From NCBI RefSeq assembly GCF_000003855.2, contig NW_003101651.1, positions 454,833 to 493,268 of the forward strand: a DNA stretch of 38,436 nucleotides, in the 5' to 3' direction. The notes under the pieces are model-generated. The model was given only the letters and a program-made list of their open reading frames with translations, had not been told where the DNA came from and did not search any database. Every line of letters starts with the position of its first letter. Positions within the stretch are counted from its first letter, which is position 1. The stretch is from Blastomyces gilchristii SLH14081. Its lineage: Eukaryota > Ascomycota > Eurotiomycetes > Onygenales > Ajellomycetaceae. The position numbers and the translations under genes are program-made. Of the stretch, positions 1 to 10,676 are shown one piece after another.

Positions 1-3000
1 CCTAAATTTCAGAAATCTGAGATAAAATTGATATTATCTTCAGTATAAGCAATGTCTGTATCTAATCTATTCAAATTCTCATTTTTTGAGTTATCTGAAT
101 AAATCAGAATAGAGTCTTTTATATTAATTGTAGAAATTCTGTTCAAATGCTGTTCATATTCTTTCTCTTTAGATAGTTCACTTATTTACAAGTCTATAAG
201 AGATTCAAGCTTTTCTCTTCAGAGAGATAACTTCTCATGATTAACTTTTTCAATATTTAAAGAAGAAAATTGATTTTTAATCAGAGAGCATAGTCTGTAC
301 AGTTGAGAAGACATCTTCTTTGAACAATTATTTTCATTTCAATCAAGAAATCTATTCCAATTCAGTTCATTTTCAGAGTTAATTAATGAAAATGAAGAAG
401 AGACTCTTTCTCTGATTATATAATTTAAGCTCATCTTTATAACTCTCAGAGTATAGTTCATACAGGCCTTTTTAAATCTAATAGCAGAAGAAGGAATTGA
501 AGCTTCAATTTTCATTGCTTTAATAGCAGATGATTTGAATGCTCTCAGAATTCTTCTCAAGACTCTGTTTTACAGACTTTGAAAGAGTTCAGTGAAATTC
601 TCTTAATTATTTCATCAAACTTGAACTCTATAATCAGCTACTGATGTAATACAGGCTATATATAACTGTCTCATAGCCTGGAAGAATAGACCTCTCTCTG
701 TATTTAATAGTCTGATTATGTTGTTCAATAGTCTGTCTGTCTTGACAGTTCTTTGTTGAATGTGATATTTAAAATTCAACTTGGAGTTTAATCATACTTC
801 TAATCATTTAATATTAATACTGGGTTTAATCTCTCTATTTAAAAGAGTTAGAGATAGTTCTTTCTCATTAAATCTAGAAAAGAAATGAATTAACTCAGTT
901 TTATTCATATTAAATTGAATTTGATTGATATCTGCTTTAACAAAGATTTTCTTTGCAGCTTCTTCAATCACTTTTAAATTCTCTTTAATAGTTTTTAAGC
1001 TGTAGACTAGATCAATATCATTCATATAACTCAGAGATTGCACTATTCTCATATTTCTATTTTTGAATAGATATACAGTGTATATTGTAAATAAAATGAG
1101 TGAGATTGAAGATTCTTATGATACTTCTATTTTTATCTCAGTCTTATCTTATTTTATTTCATCAAAGAAAAGTTGTATAATTCTTTTAGATATAAAACAG
1201 TTAATCTATTTTATTAGAGAAAGTGACAGTTTTAACATCTTCAAAGTCTGAATTAACTTTGACTTTGAAACATGATTAAATACTTCTTTTATATTAATAA
1301 AAACTGCAGTTGAGACCAGATCTTCATACTTTATTATCTGAATATCATGAACAACTGAGAGAACAGTGTTAATTACAGAACACTGTTTTCTATCTCTTAT
1401 TTATTTACTGAATAACAGAGAATTACTGATAGAGCTTATAAAAGATAGTTAAGTAGTTATTATCTTTTCTAAAACCTTTTCTAGACAGTTCAATAGAGAT
1501 ATTACTCTATATAACTTGAGAATTGAAGTTTTTCTATTAGATTTTATAAGAATTACTTCAGTGACTTCTCTTCAGCATTCAGAATAATATTCATTTTTCA
1601 AGAGATTGAAAAAGAGCTCAAAATATTCATTCTTTAAGTAGAAGTATGTATTTTGAATAATTAAGTGATTAATTGAATCAGGCTCTGCAGCAGTTTTAAC
1701 TGAACTTGAGAAGATAGCTGACTCTAATTTATCTTGAGTAAGATTAGGCTATTCTCAGTCATTTTTATCAATATAGTTGAGAAGTGATATATTCTCTTTC
1801 TCTGAATCTGAATCTGATGAGTTTTGAAAGAGAGTTCTTATAAAAGCTTAATATTTTTTCTCAAAAGAGTTTGCTGTATATGATTCATTCTGAAACTCAT
1901 ATTCTAAGATTGAAAGTTTTGCTACACTTCTTATTTTAGTATAGTTAAAAGCTTTAAAAACTTTCTTTTCTTATGCTTCTTTAAGAAACTTATTCTAGAA
2001 GTCTGTTTTAGCTCTTTTAATATCTGAAAAATATTCATTTCTGACAGTTTTGAACTCTTTATCAGAAATTATATCATTCTTTCAATCTCTTCTAGCAGTA
2101 GTCAATTGTTGTCTTTTAGATGTGATATTCTCATTTCATCAAGATTTTGAATACTCAGAAGACTTTCTCTTTGAAATATTATCTTTAACACTTGCTAGAA
2201 TAATAGATGTAATGAGCTTCACTCTATTCTCAAGCATTTCATTTGAGATATCTTGATCAGGATTTCAATATAGCTCACTCTATCTTTCAGATTTTAACAG
2301 TTTTATACTTTCTTCAACTATCTTTCAGTCAGCCTTTTCAAAGTTAAACTGATTAAAGAGAAGAGGATTTTCACTTATTTATTTCTCACTCAGTTCAATA
2401 TTAAATTTAATAATCTCATGATCTGATTCTGATGTCTCATTTGAATCAATAAATTAGTTTACAAGTCTTTTTTTCATTAGATTTTATGATATGAAGATTA
2501 GATTTATAATAGATTTCTATTTCATATCTTTTCTAAAGAATGTTTGTTGATCAGACTTGTTAACTAAATCTATTAAATACTTAAAGATTCATTTAATCAG
2601 ATTATCAGCTCTTACTGCTCTTTTACATTCTGAAATTTATCAGAGATAATGTGCATTGAAATCTCCTGCAATTATAGAGTTTCTTGATAAAGTTATGTTC
2701 AGAAACCCTCTATTAATTATTCAGATATTATTATTTTTCTTCAATAACTTTTCATTATAGATGTTTATAAGCTGTATAGTATCAAACTCATTCTCTTTAT
2801 CTATAATATCACTCATCAGAATATCAGGGTCAGACATGATATTAAATCTTAGATTAAATTAATATCTTAATCTCTTTCTTTCATAGATTACTACTCTTGA
2901 CTTTATCTCAGACTTTTGAGATATAAAGCAGTAGTAGCTTAAATGAGAAATGATATATTTTTGCTCAGCATCAAAATTCAGCTTCTGAAGAAGTATAAAA

Positions 3001-3131
3001 TTAACTTTTTATTCAAATATAATTTGAAGACAAGAATAAATACAATTTAAGTTTCTATTCATATTATTTTGAATAAATATAATTTTTAAAGAGTTTTTAA
3101 ACTTTTTTTGTTATTTTTGTTGTATATTCAT
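1..3131 (-). pseudogene. LINE ORF2 polyprotein: endonuclease, reverse transcriptase, RNase H (decayed, partial)
   Basis: The start at 3131 is the first ATG after the ORF1 stop, 23 bp downstream of it. From there to base 1 the protein reads in one frame (over 1,000 codons) interrupted only by stops, many of them TGA at expected Trp positions. Domains in order: an N-terminal APE-type endonuclease with the GDFNAH motif (about 2648-2668) and SDH motif (2418-2426); RT with motif A as FINIKEVFNHVS near 1270-1310, where the Asp is changed to Asn, and the YxDD box as SYMNDI near 1010-1030; a conserved C-terminal block that is still open at 339-560 (73 codons, with NELNWNRFLD); then the start of RNase H. 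Two RT catalytic residues are altered, so it cannot be active. The product would nick target DNA and copy LINE RNA onto it. Confidence 0.9.
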
Positions 3132-3154
3132 ACTAAAAGAGAGTAGAGTAGAAT

Positions 3155-4756
3155 CTAATCACTATCATCAGATAGTAGATTATAACTATTCTGAAAAGTA
3201 GAAATCTCAACTACTTATATTATATCTAGTTTATCATCAGAGTCATTTCTCAATTCTTCAATCTTAACAGAAGTTTGAGAATTCAAATTCTGTTTACATT
3301 TAGCTGAAGAATTGAAGTTTGAAGATTTAGATAGTTGAGAGTTTCTTCTTTTTAAGCTTACAGTTGTGAGTTTACTGGCTTGACTATTCTCTTCAGTTCT
3401 AGATTTGCTTTGAGCTTCATCTTTTCTTCAGTTCTTTTGAGTTCTTGAAGCAAACATACATTCTTTTGAGCTAGATACATGTTTTTCTTTGCAATTAGAG
3501 CATTTAAGCAGAGTGTATTAATATATTTCATCTCTTTTTAAGCATGTTTCATATTTATGCTTACTAGTTTTGTGATCTCTGACACAGAATGCACATTTTG
3601 AGTTTCTGAAATAGAAGATTGTAAAGTATTCATATCTTTGACAGTTTGAATACTGTGTTTGAGCTTTGAGATTCATTCTTGAGTCTTTGTATTCATGAAC
3701 TCTCATTTTCAAATCTGCTACTCTTACTTCAGAGATCTTTGACTGTTCAAGTGTCTTTATATATACTAGAACAGAGGCATTTCTTCTGCTTTGTCTGAAC
3801 TCAATTGAATTTAGTTATACAGACTCTTTTCTCAGTTGAATAGAGTTGTATTCTTCTAATTCATTTTTGAGAAGTAGTATTTCTTCTTCACAGTCAAAAA
3901 TTTCAACTGAAATATTATGAAGAATGAATTTGTCTCACTTTTCATCTCTCTCAGATAGAATTATTATATTTAATAAAGATTCTACTGCTGATTTTCAGAG
4001 ATTCTCATTCTGAATAAGGAATTCTGCACTAAATTCAGACATTGTAGTCAGAATGATAGAGTTTTTAAAGAAGAATAGCTCAATTGAAGTTATAACTGAT
4101 TTTTAAGCTTCAATATCAGTTATTAACTGAGAAAAGAACTGCTGATTAATTTCATTTCTGATTCTGAAAATGAGATTTGAGTTTAGCTTGTTTCTTTATA
4201 AGATATTCTAATTTGAGACTTTGAGAATAAGTCTTCTATTTCTGAAGATTTGAAGATTTTTCTTCTTTTACATTTTTTTCTCTACTTTTCTATGAATAGA
4301 AGTATGAGTATTATTCTTCTTAGTTTTCTCAGGATTTTGAGAATGTTTTGAGATAGCAGATTTAGAGACAGCAGATTCAGCTGCTTGAGCATATATTTTC
4401 TTCTGATTCAAAGAAGAAGAAGAAGTAGAAAAAGAGAAAGAAGAATAAGATGAGAAGTCAGTAATTGTACTAGAAATTTTCAATATTTTTTAAACTGTGT
4501 TTGAAATTCCAAGTTTGAACTTAATCATCTTCTGTAATTGTCTAGCCTGAGCATGAAGAATTAACAGAATTTCTTCATTCATCTCACTCAGATACTACTT
4601 TTCAAGAATCTTGCTTACTTTTTCAAGTTTCTGTATTTCAAGAACTTGTTATTTCTCTATTTCTTCTTTCTTTCTTCTCTTCAGAATTTCAATCTCAGAA
4701 ATAGCATTTGAGAAAGCATCTTTTTCTACATCAACTGAGTGTATTTTTAAACTCAT
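3155..4756 (-). pseudogene. LINE ORF1: nucleic-acid-binding protein with zinc knuckle (decayed)
   Basis: A single frame runs from ATG at 4756 to a TAG at 3155-3157 (534 codons with the stop), interrupted only by nonsense codons. The two longest open parts are 4483-4268 (Ser-rich, then Lys/Asn-rich) and 3712-3518. The N-terminal part (MSLKIHSVDVEKDAF, then Glu/Lys/Leu-rich) looks helical and could form a coiled coil. The 3712-3518 part contains a Cys-x2-Cys-x8-His-x4-Cys knuckle (CAFCVRDHKTSKHKYETC), as expected for a Tad-type ORF1 that binds LINE RNA in the ribonucleoprotein. The C-terminal part is Ser/Lys-rich and ends SDDSD. The role as RNA chaperone is inferred from the family. Confidence 0.75.
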
Positions 4757-4771
4757 TATTCTCACTCAATG

Positions 4772-4894
4772 AAAAGTTGATCAGACTGTTTCAATTGAGA
4801 TATGTATTAAACTCTTTTAAAAAGTTGATCAGACTGTTTCAATTAAGAGATTTCTAAGTCTGTTTTTAATTGAAAAGTTGGTTAGACTGTTTCA
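4772..4894 (-). repeat. Three direct copies of a 26-bp motif in the LINE 5'UTR
   Basis: The core AGTTGATCAGACTGTTTCAA (plus strand) occurs at about 4772-4797, 4819-4844 and 4873-4894, spaced 47 and 54 bp apart. The third copy is slightly diverged (GTTGGTTAGACTG). The repeat lies just upstream of the ORF1 ATG in element orientation. Confidence 0.8.
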
Positions 4895-5475
4895 AAAGAA
4901 GAATAAAAGACTTTTATATATAAAATATCTGATTTTTTTCACACTAGTTCAGTAACTAGATTAGATTTTTAAAGAGAATCTAATAAACTAAAATTGATTT
5001 TTAAGATAAATCAATAAAATCTTTACAATCTCTTTCTTGAAATACAGTGAGAAAAAGTATGATATCAATTGATAGTAAATCAGATAATATAACAGTTTTT
5101 AAGAGAAAAGCTGATAAAAAATAAATCAATTTTTTGCAGAGAAATTGATTAAAACTATTCAATTTTATTCTAAATCATTCAATTCTTCTCACACAACAAG
5201 TATACAACTCAAATCAGTTAATAAAGAGTGTAAAAAAGAATTAAGTATTAATGAAAGCTCTTCAGTCACTGAAAAAGTAATTCTTACTTAAAAGAATATA
5301 AAATTATGACAGAAAACAGCTCTGTTTTTAATTCTTTGTAAGAATATTATATAAAATTCAGAGAAAAACATCTTACTTTTTCAAGAGAAGTAAAAAACTA
5401 TTTCTAAGATCTTTTTTTTTGTATTAACTGCTGCAGAAGAATAAGATAGAAACTGCTAAGATATACACTACTGTA

Positions 5476-5525
5476 TACTCTCTATCAAGACTTTCTCTCT
5501 TCAGAGTCTTGATATTATAGAGAAT
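5476..5525. repeat. Imperfect inverted repeat (hairpin) in the LINE 5'UTR
   Basis: The arms TCAAGACT (5485-5492) and AGTCTTGA (5505-5512) are perfect complements around a 12-nt loop. Outer matches (ACTCTCTA against TATAGAGA) extend the pairing. In LINE-3 (about 9022-9070) the left arm is mutated to TTAAGACT. Confidence 0.5.
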
Positions 5526-6445
5526 ATAAGTCTATTTCTATATAATAATATAAATATTGTCAGTGGAATGTAAAGAAACTGGTTATTTATATCTCAAAAT
5601 AGAAGACTTTATCAATGATTATATCAATATAGAGTTAATTCTCAAATTCAATAGAAATCTAGTATTGCTGTTCTCAATTCCTTGCAGAATCTATTGAATA
5701 TTGAGATATTAAAGCTAGATTTAATATATCTCACTGTGCAGGGATCAAAGACTCAGTCAGATCTTGAGATATACTGAATTTATAGTTGTTAATGTGCTGT
5801 TGACTTATTCTGTTAACTTGTTATCTGCTGATTATGTATCAAATACTGTTGTCAAGATATCTTTTTGTATTATTCTGCTGAGAATGAGCCAGATTGAGAG
5901 AGGTAGTACAAGGATGAGACTTAGTATTGATGTCTAGATACACTGAAGACAGACTGTGAAGATTGCACTTCAGAAGTGTCTGTTGATTATATACTTGATA
6001 TTATTACTGAGATATCTTTTTGTATTTTTTTGCTGAGAATGGGCCAGATTGGGAAGAATGATATAAGGATGAAACTTGATGTTAGTGTTTTGAAACATTA
6101 AAGATGGACAGGGTTTTCGCGGAGATCACTTCTCAGATATCTTCACAATTACAGATCAGAGATCTTCCAAAATTGAGAAGATTGATGCATATGACTAAGT
6201 CTCTTCACCTTACAATTTGTATGGCAATTTGGCCCGGGGTTGTGATGTGGTAGGGGAGAATGGGGGATAATCCCACACAGGAGTTTTGAACAACGTCTAG
6301 TTCATGTTTAGCTAGATAACTCCACCACTACACGGGGTATGCGGTCGGCGATGGGGTCAAAATGCTCATATGATCGAGGGCTTTTCGATGGATCTATCGG
6401 CGGGTTCTTATTCGAAAAATCGAGCGAGTTCGTGGTGGAGCGGAT

Positions 6446-7808
6446 AAAATCATCTTCTATTAAAACAATGAAAATTGAAGCTTCAATTCCTTCTTCTGCT
6501 ATTAGATTTGAAAAGACCTGTATGAACTATACTCTGAGAGTTATAAAGATGAGCTCAAATCATATAATCAGAAAAAGAGTCTCTTCTTCATTTTCATCAA
6601 TTAACTCTGGAAATGAACTGAATTGAAATAGATTTCTTAATTGAAATGAAAATAATTCTTCAAAGAAAATATCTTCTCAACTGTACAGACTATACTCACT
6701 GATTAAAAATTAATTTTCTTCTTTAAATATTGAAAAAGTTGATCATGAGAAGTTATCTCTCTGAAGAGAAAAGCTTGAATCTCTTATAAACTTGTAAATA
6801 AGTGAACTATCTAAAGAGAAAGAATATAAACAGTATTTAAAGAGAATTTCTACAATCAATATAAAAGACTCTATTCTGATTTATTCAGATGACTTAAAAA
6901 ATGAGAATTTGAATAGATTAGATACAGACATTGCTTATACTGAAGATAATATTAAGTTTATCTCAGATTTCTGAAATTTAGACTGTGAATCTAAAGTCTT
7001 TGACACTGAACTATTTACAATAGTGAAAGCTTTTAAACTTATTAAAATAAAATCTTATAAAAGAGAAAATAGTTTGAAAGAGATATAAATATTCTCTGAT
7101 AGTCAAGCTGCTTTAAAAAGACTTAGAAATAGTTAGATTTATAATGATCAAATAAATCTTGAACTGATCTTAAACTTCATTTTAAAAATTTAAAAGAGAA
7201 GAATATCAAAGCTGATAATTCATCTATACTAAGTTTCTGCTTATATAAATATTCATGATAATAAATTGACTGATTCAGCTGTAAAAAAAGATTCAGAATT
7301 AAGCAGATCTATTCAAAAAATTGTATTCTAATCTTTTATAAAGAGAAAAATAAAATAATCTTATTTAGATAAGTGAAATAAAAGCTGACAGAAATAAAAG
7401 AAGAGTATACATTATTCAAGATTTGAAATAAAACTCAAGTGAAAATCTTGTTCAATTAAATGTAAAAAGAAAATATTCATATCTATAATACAGCTGAAAT
7501 TAGAACATGACTATTTTAAATCTTATATATAAAGATTTGATGATAGATTTGATTCAATAGAAGACTCATTCTGCAATATAAATAAGAATTCTGAGTATAT
7601 TGTAATACACTGTGTATTATACAATAGTCTCAGAGTCAGATTGAAAGAGAAGTATGATCTAAATCAATTAAATATGAGATTCTTATTCTCAACTGAGACA
7701 GGAATTAAATACTTAATAGACTTTCTATCAGAAACTCAAGTAGCTACAAGAAAATGACTGAATTCAGAAATATTTAAATATGAAGAGAAGGAAATTGATC
7801 AGATATAG
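6446..7808 (+). pseudogene. LINE ORF2 C-terminal part: RNase H and terminal Cys/His region (decayed)
   Basis: The frame starts with a block shared with 560-339 on the other strand (MKIEASIPSSAIRF). RNase H features follow: an Asp-containing strand (ILIYSDDLKN), FDTELFTIVKAFKL with the catalytic Glu, and IFSDSQAALKRLRNS with a catalytic Asp, spanning about 6850-7140. Further on a Cys/His-bearing stretch (about 7570-7620) and a segment FLSETQVATRKW (about 7720-7760) match the usual C-terminal tail of Tad-like ORF2. The likely original stop is TAG at 7806-7808, because the chimeric copy has the same TAG there. Many internal stops (TAA or TGA for Trp, TAG for Gln) make it a pseudogene. RNase H would remove template RNA during cDNA synthesis. 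Confidence 0.85.
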
Positions 7809-8104
7809 TCTGTTAAAACAGCTATATACTATCTTTTAATAATTTGTTTCATTACAGTCTCTTTTTATTTTACTTTACTTTTTCCTTTCTATTCTTTTCT
7901 ATCTATCTATTTAATGTGTCTATCTTTAAGACTGTGTTCTCTTTTCTTTTGTCATAATATTGTCAAATGATTTCAAAGTATCAGAAGATGTTAAAATACT
8001 GCAATTTATAAACAGTTTTTGTATTCTGAGCTGAAATTTTCTGATTTTGCATATCTGAAATTGATGAATGTACAATAGTTAACTTTATAGATATAGGAAA
8101 AACT

Positions 8105-8125
8105 ATGAGAACTTTTAGTTCTCAG
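8105..8125 (+). promoter_or_regulatory. Conserved 3'UTR stem-loop of the LINE
   Basis: TGAGAAC (8106-8112), loop TTTTA, GTTCTCA (8118-8124), 43 nt before the trinucleotide tail. The chimeric copy has the same hairpin with a perfect 9-bp stem (26211-26233). In some LINEs the RT recognises a 3' stem-loop of its own RNA. That role here is inferred. Confidence 0.6.
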
Positions 8126-8167
8126 GTAGATGTCATAGTCTCTGACTGCATACATTTATAATTGAAG

Positions 8168-8187
8168 AATAATAATAATAATAATAA
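8168..8187 (+). repeat. (AAT)n 3' tail of LINE-2
   Basis: Six AAT units plus AA close the element. A matching tract ends the chimeric copy at 26157-26169. Short-repeat tails in place of poly(A) occur in several fungal LINEs. Confidence 0.85.
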
Positions 8188-8302
8188 GTATTTCAAGAAC
8201 TTATTATTTCTCTATTTCTTCTTTCTTTCTTCTCTTCAGAATTTCAATCTCAGAAATAGTATTTGAGAAAGCATCTTTTTTCACATTAACTGAGTGTATT
8301 TT
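8188..8302 (-). pseudogene. LINE ORF1 N-terminal stub (LINE-3)
   Basis: The first about 38 codons of ORF1, equivalent to 4632-4756 of LINE-1. The ATG of LINE-1 (CAT on the plus strand at 4754) reads as TAT here, so the start codon is itself lost by a C-to-T change. Confidence 0.6.
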
Positions 8303-8326
8303 TAAACTTATTATTCTCACTCAATG

Positions 8327-8450
8327 AAAAGTTGATCAGACTGTTTTAATTGAGATATTTATTAAACTCTTTCAAAAAGTTAATCAGACTGTTTCAATTA
8401 AGAGATTTCTAAGTCTGTTTTCAATTGAAAAGTTGATCAGACTCTTTCAA
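8327..8450 (-). repeat. Second set of the tripled 26-bp 5'UTR motif
   Basis: Three copies at about 8327-8352, 8375-8400 and 8427-8450 correspond one to one to 4772-4894. The triplication is therefore a family trait and not a local duplication. Confidence 0.8.
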
Positions 8451-9645
8451 AAGAAGAATAAAAGACTTTTATATATAAAATATCTGATTTTTTTCACACT
8501 AGTTCAGTAACTAGATTAGATTTTTAAAGAGAATCTAATAAACTAAAATTAATTTTTAAGATAAATCAATAAAATCTTTATAATCTCTTTCTTAGAATAT
8601 AGTGAGAAAAAGTATAATATCAATTAATAATAAATCAGATAATATAACAGTTTTTAAGAGAAAAACTGATAAAAAATAAATTAATTTTTTACAGAGAAAT
8701 TGATTAAAATTATTCAATTTTATTCTAAATTATTCAATTCTTCTCATATAATAAGTGTGCAACTCAAATCAGTTAATAAAGAGTGTAAAAAAGAATTAAG
8801 TATTAATAAAAGCTCTTCAGTCACTGAAAAAGTAATTCTTACTTAAAAGAATATAAAATTATAATAGAAAATAACTCTGTTTTTAATTCTTTATAAGAAT
8901 ATTGTATAAAATCCAGAGAAAAATATCTTACTTTTTCAAGAGAAGTAAAAAACTATTTCTAAGATCTTTTTTTTGTATTAACTGCTGCAGAAGAATGAGA
9001 TAGAAACTACTAAGATATATACTACTGTATACTCTCTATTAAGACTTTGTCTCTTCAGAGTCTTGATATTATAGAGAATATAAGTCTGTTTCTATATAAT
9101 AATATAAATATTGTCAGTGAGATGTAGAGAAACTGGTTATTTATATCTTAAAATAGAAGACTTTGTCAATGATTATATTAATATAGAGTTAATTCTCAAA
9201 TTCAATAGAAATCTAGTATTGCTGTTCTCAATTTCTTGCAGAATCTATTAAATATTAAGATATTAAAACTAGATTTAATATATCTTACTGTGCAGGAATC
9301 AAAGACTCAGTCAGATCTTGAAGTATACTGATTTCATAGTTATTAATATACTGTTGACTTATTCTGTTAACTTATTATTTACTGATTATGTATTGAATAC
9401 TGTTATCAAGGTATCTTTTTGTATTATTCTGCTGAGGATAAGCCAGATTGAGAGAGATAATATAAGAATAAGACTTGATATTAATGTCTAGATACACTGA
9501 AGATAGACAGAGTATTCACAGAGATTACACTTCAGATATATCTGTTAATTATATACTTGATATTCTTACTGAGATATTCTTTTGTATTTTTCTGCTGAGG
9601 ATGAGCCAGATTGAAAAGAGTGATATAAGAGTGAGACTTGACATT

Positions 9646-10149
9646 AGACTGACCGTGTGACCGTGTCTGAGACCAGGACCAGATTTTTTGATAGTCTCAT
9701 TATCAATTCGACAGATCTCATTACACAGTTTTAACATTAGATAGTAGTTTCATACTGTCTCAGTGAGACTTACTGTCTACTCTTGTCACATTTTTCAAAT
9801 AAGACCATGATTTTCACTTCTCAATTTAAATTATTTTTATTGCTTTAAATGACTTTAAATCTCATTTGAGCATTATCAAAAAGCATTACTTTTTAAAAAA
9901 TTAAAAATAGTCTAAAAGAAACCTTAAAATATCTAAAAATAGTAACTTTATGCCAAGAATGAGACTAAATAAAACCAAATGAGATCACTTTCTCATTTTT
10001 TTCAAGTTATGGTTTCATTTTAAGATCTGATATATAGTCACTTTGCATGTTTTTTTGATGACTAGTCCCAGCAGGATTTACGCCAAGAAATGTATGAGAC
10101 CAGATCAAATGAGACCAAATGTGAAATTCATGGTCCTGGCGGCCAGTCT
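9646..10149. mobile_element. 504-bp inverted-repeat element (MITE-like) with 10-bp target duplication
   Basis: LINE-1 lacks this block, which gives an empty site for comparison. The ends are AGACTGACCG and CGGCCAGTCT, a 10-bp terminal inverted repeat with one G/A difference. The flanks are ACTTGACATT (9636-9645) and ACTTGGCATT (10150-10159), a 10-bp duplication of the LINE sequence with one G/A difference. Subterminal TGAGACC motifs recur near both ends (9668, 10095, 10110), and GCCAAGAA followed by TGAGAC occurs twice (about 9953 and 10082). There is no coding capacity, so movement would depend on a transposase in trans. A 9-11 bp duplication suggests a Mutator-like source. hAT would give 8 bp. 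Family assignment is tentative, but its status as an inserted element is firm. Confidence 0.8.
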
Positions 10150-10516
10150 ACTTGGCATTGATGTTTTGAAACATCAAAGATGAACAGGGTTTTCACAAAG
10201 ATTGCTTCTCAGATATCTTTACAATTACAGATCAGAGATCTTTCAAAATCAAGACAATTGATGCATATGGCTAGGTCTCTTCATCTTACAATTTGTATGG
10301 TAATTTGGCCCGAGGTTGTGATGTGATAGGGGTGAACAGGGGATAATCCCACACAGGGGTTTTGAACAATGTCTGGTTCATATTTGGCTGGATAACTTCA
10401 CCATCACACGGGGTATGCGGTCGGCAATGGGGTCAAAATGCTCGTATGATCGAGGGCTTTTCAATGAATCTATCAGCGGGTTCTTATTCGAAAAATCGAG
10501 CGAGTTCATGGTGAAG

Positions 10517-10676
10517 CTAAGCAATATATTCTCTTTCTATGAATCTGAATCTGATGAGCTTTAAAAGAGAATTCTCAAGAAAGCTTGACATTTTTCCTCA
10601 AAAGAATTTGCTGTATATGACTCATTCTGAAACTCATATTTCAAGACTGAATTTACCTTTGAACTTCTTTAAAATA
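10517..10676 (-). mobile_element. LINE-4 scrap from ORF2 between endonuclease and RT
   Basis: About 160 bp collinear with 1785-1945 of LINE-1 (for example the shared TTTGCTGTATATGA stretch), with RIP-type differences. It lies between the 5' end of LINE-3 and Copia-B. No boundary repeat is visible. Confidence 0.75.

Larger units (their letters stand above)
1..6443 (-). mobile_element. LINE-1 copy, Tad1-like, complete 5' end, 3' end beyond the window
   Basis: A non-LTR retrotransposon read right to left: 5'UTR (6443-4757), ORF1 (4756-3155), ORF2 (3131 to beyond base 1). Its 5' end is placed at about 6443 because the independent copy LINE-3 stops at the same point (10514). LINE-2 supplies the missing 3' part (RNase H to tail), so the family consensus would be about 7.6 kb. 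ORF1 and ORF2 keep one frame each over their whole visible length and are broken only by stop codons, which indicates RIP decay rather than ordinary pseudogene drift. Assignment to the Tad1-like group rests on the order ORF1 zinc knuckle, APE endonuclease, RT, RNase H, a cysteine/histidine C-terminus and a trinucleotide tail. A database search is needed for the exact clade. Confidence 0.9.
4757..6443 (-). promoter_or_regulatory. LINE 5'UTR and presumptive internal promoter region
   Basis: About 1.7 kb lies between the element's 5' end and ORF1, with no coding frame I can defend. It contains three copies of a 26-bp motif near ORF1 (4772-4894), an imperfect hairpin (about 5476-5525), and a GC-richer, CpG-bearing 5' end at about 6208-6443 that contrasts with the AT-rich remainder. 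LINE-3 carries the same 5'UTR at 8285-10514. LINE promoters normally lie inside the 5'UTR. The exact promoter cannot be located from sequence. Confidence 0.6.
6446..8187 (+). mobile_element. LINE-2 copy, 5'-truncated, with intact 3' end
   Basis: This is the plus-strand 3' third of the same LINE family. The first about 525 bp are the reverse complement of 1-560. It begins inside ORF2 after the RT, and continues through RNase H, the C-terminal Cys/His segment, the 3'UTR (7809-8167) and a trinucleotide tail (8168-8187). A 5' truncation with an intact tail is the usual product of abortive target-primed reverse transcription. I find no clear target duplication: the left flank is the 5' end of LINE-1 and the right flank lies inside ORF1 of LINE-3. 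The original site has therefore been rearranged, or the element landed at an existing junction. Confidence 0.85.
8188..10514 (-). mobile_element. LINE-3 copy, 5' half only, interrupted by an inverted-repeat element
   Basis: This is a direct repeat of 4632-6443: the start of ORF1 (8300 down to 8188), the 5'UTR with the tripled 26-bp motif (8327-8450), and the GC-richer 5' end (about 10280-10514). It is interrupted at 9646-10149 by a DNA element. Compared with LINE-1 almost all differences are transitions of RIP type (CpA to TpA or TpG to TpA), for example AAGAACTTG to AAGAACTTA. Most of ORF1 and all of ORF2 are missing at the left boundary (8187/8188), which abuts the tail of LINE-2. Confidence 0.85.

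Noticed and set aside
6339..6626. 95-codon open frame on the plus strand
   Set aside because: It crosses the junction between the LINE-1 5' end (antisense) and LINE-2 ORF2. Only the second half is real coding sequence of a LINE.
1..8187. Twin-priming inversion uniting LINE-1 and LINE-2 in one insertion
   Set aside because: The two parts overlap by at least 525 bp of LINE sequence, more than expected from copying one RNA, and the inverted part contains the element's true 5' end.
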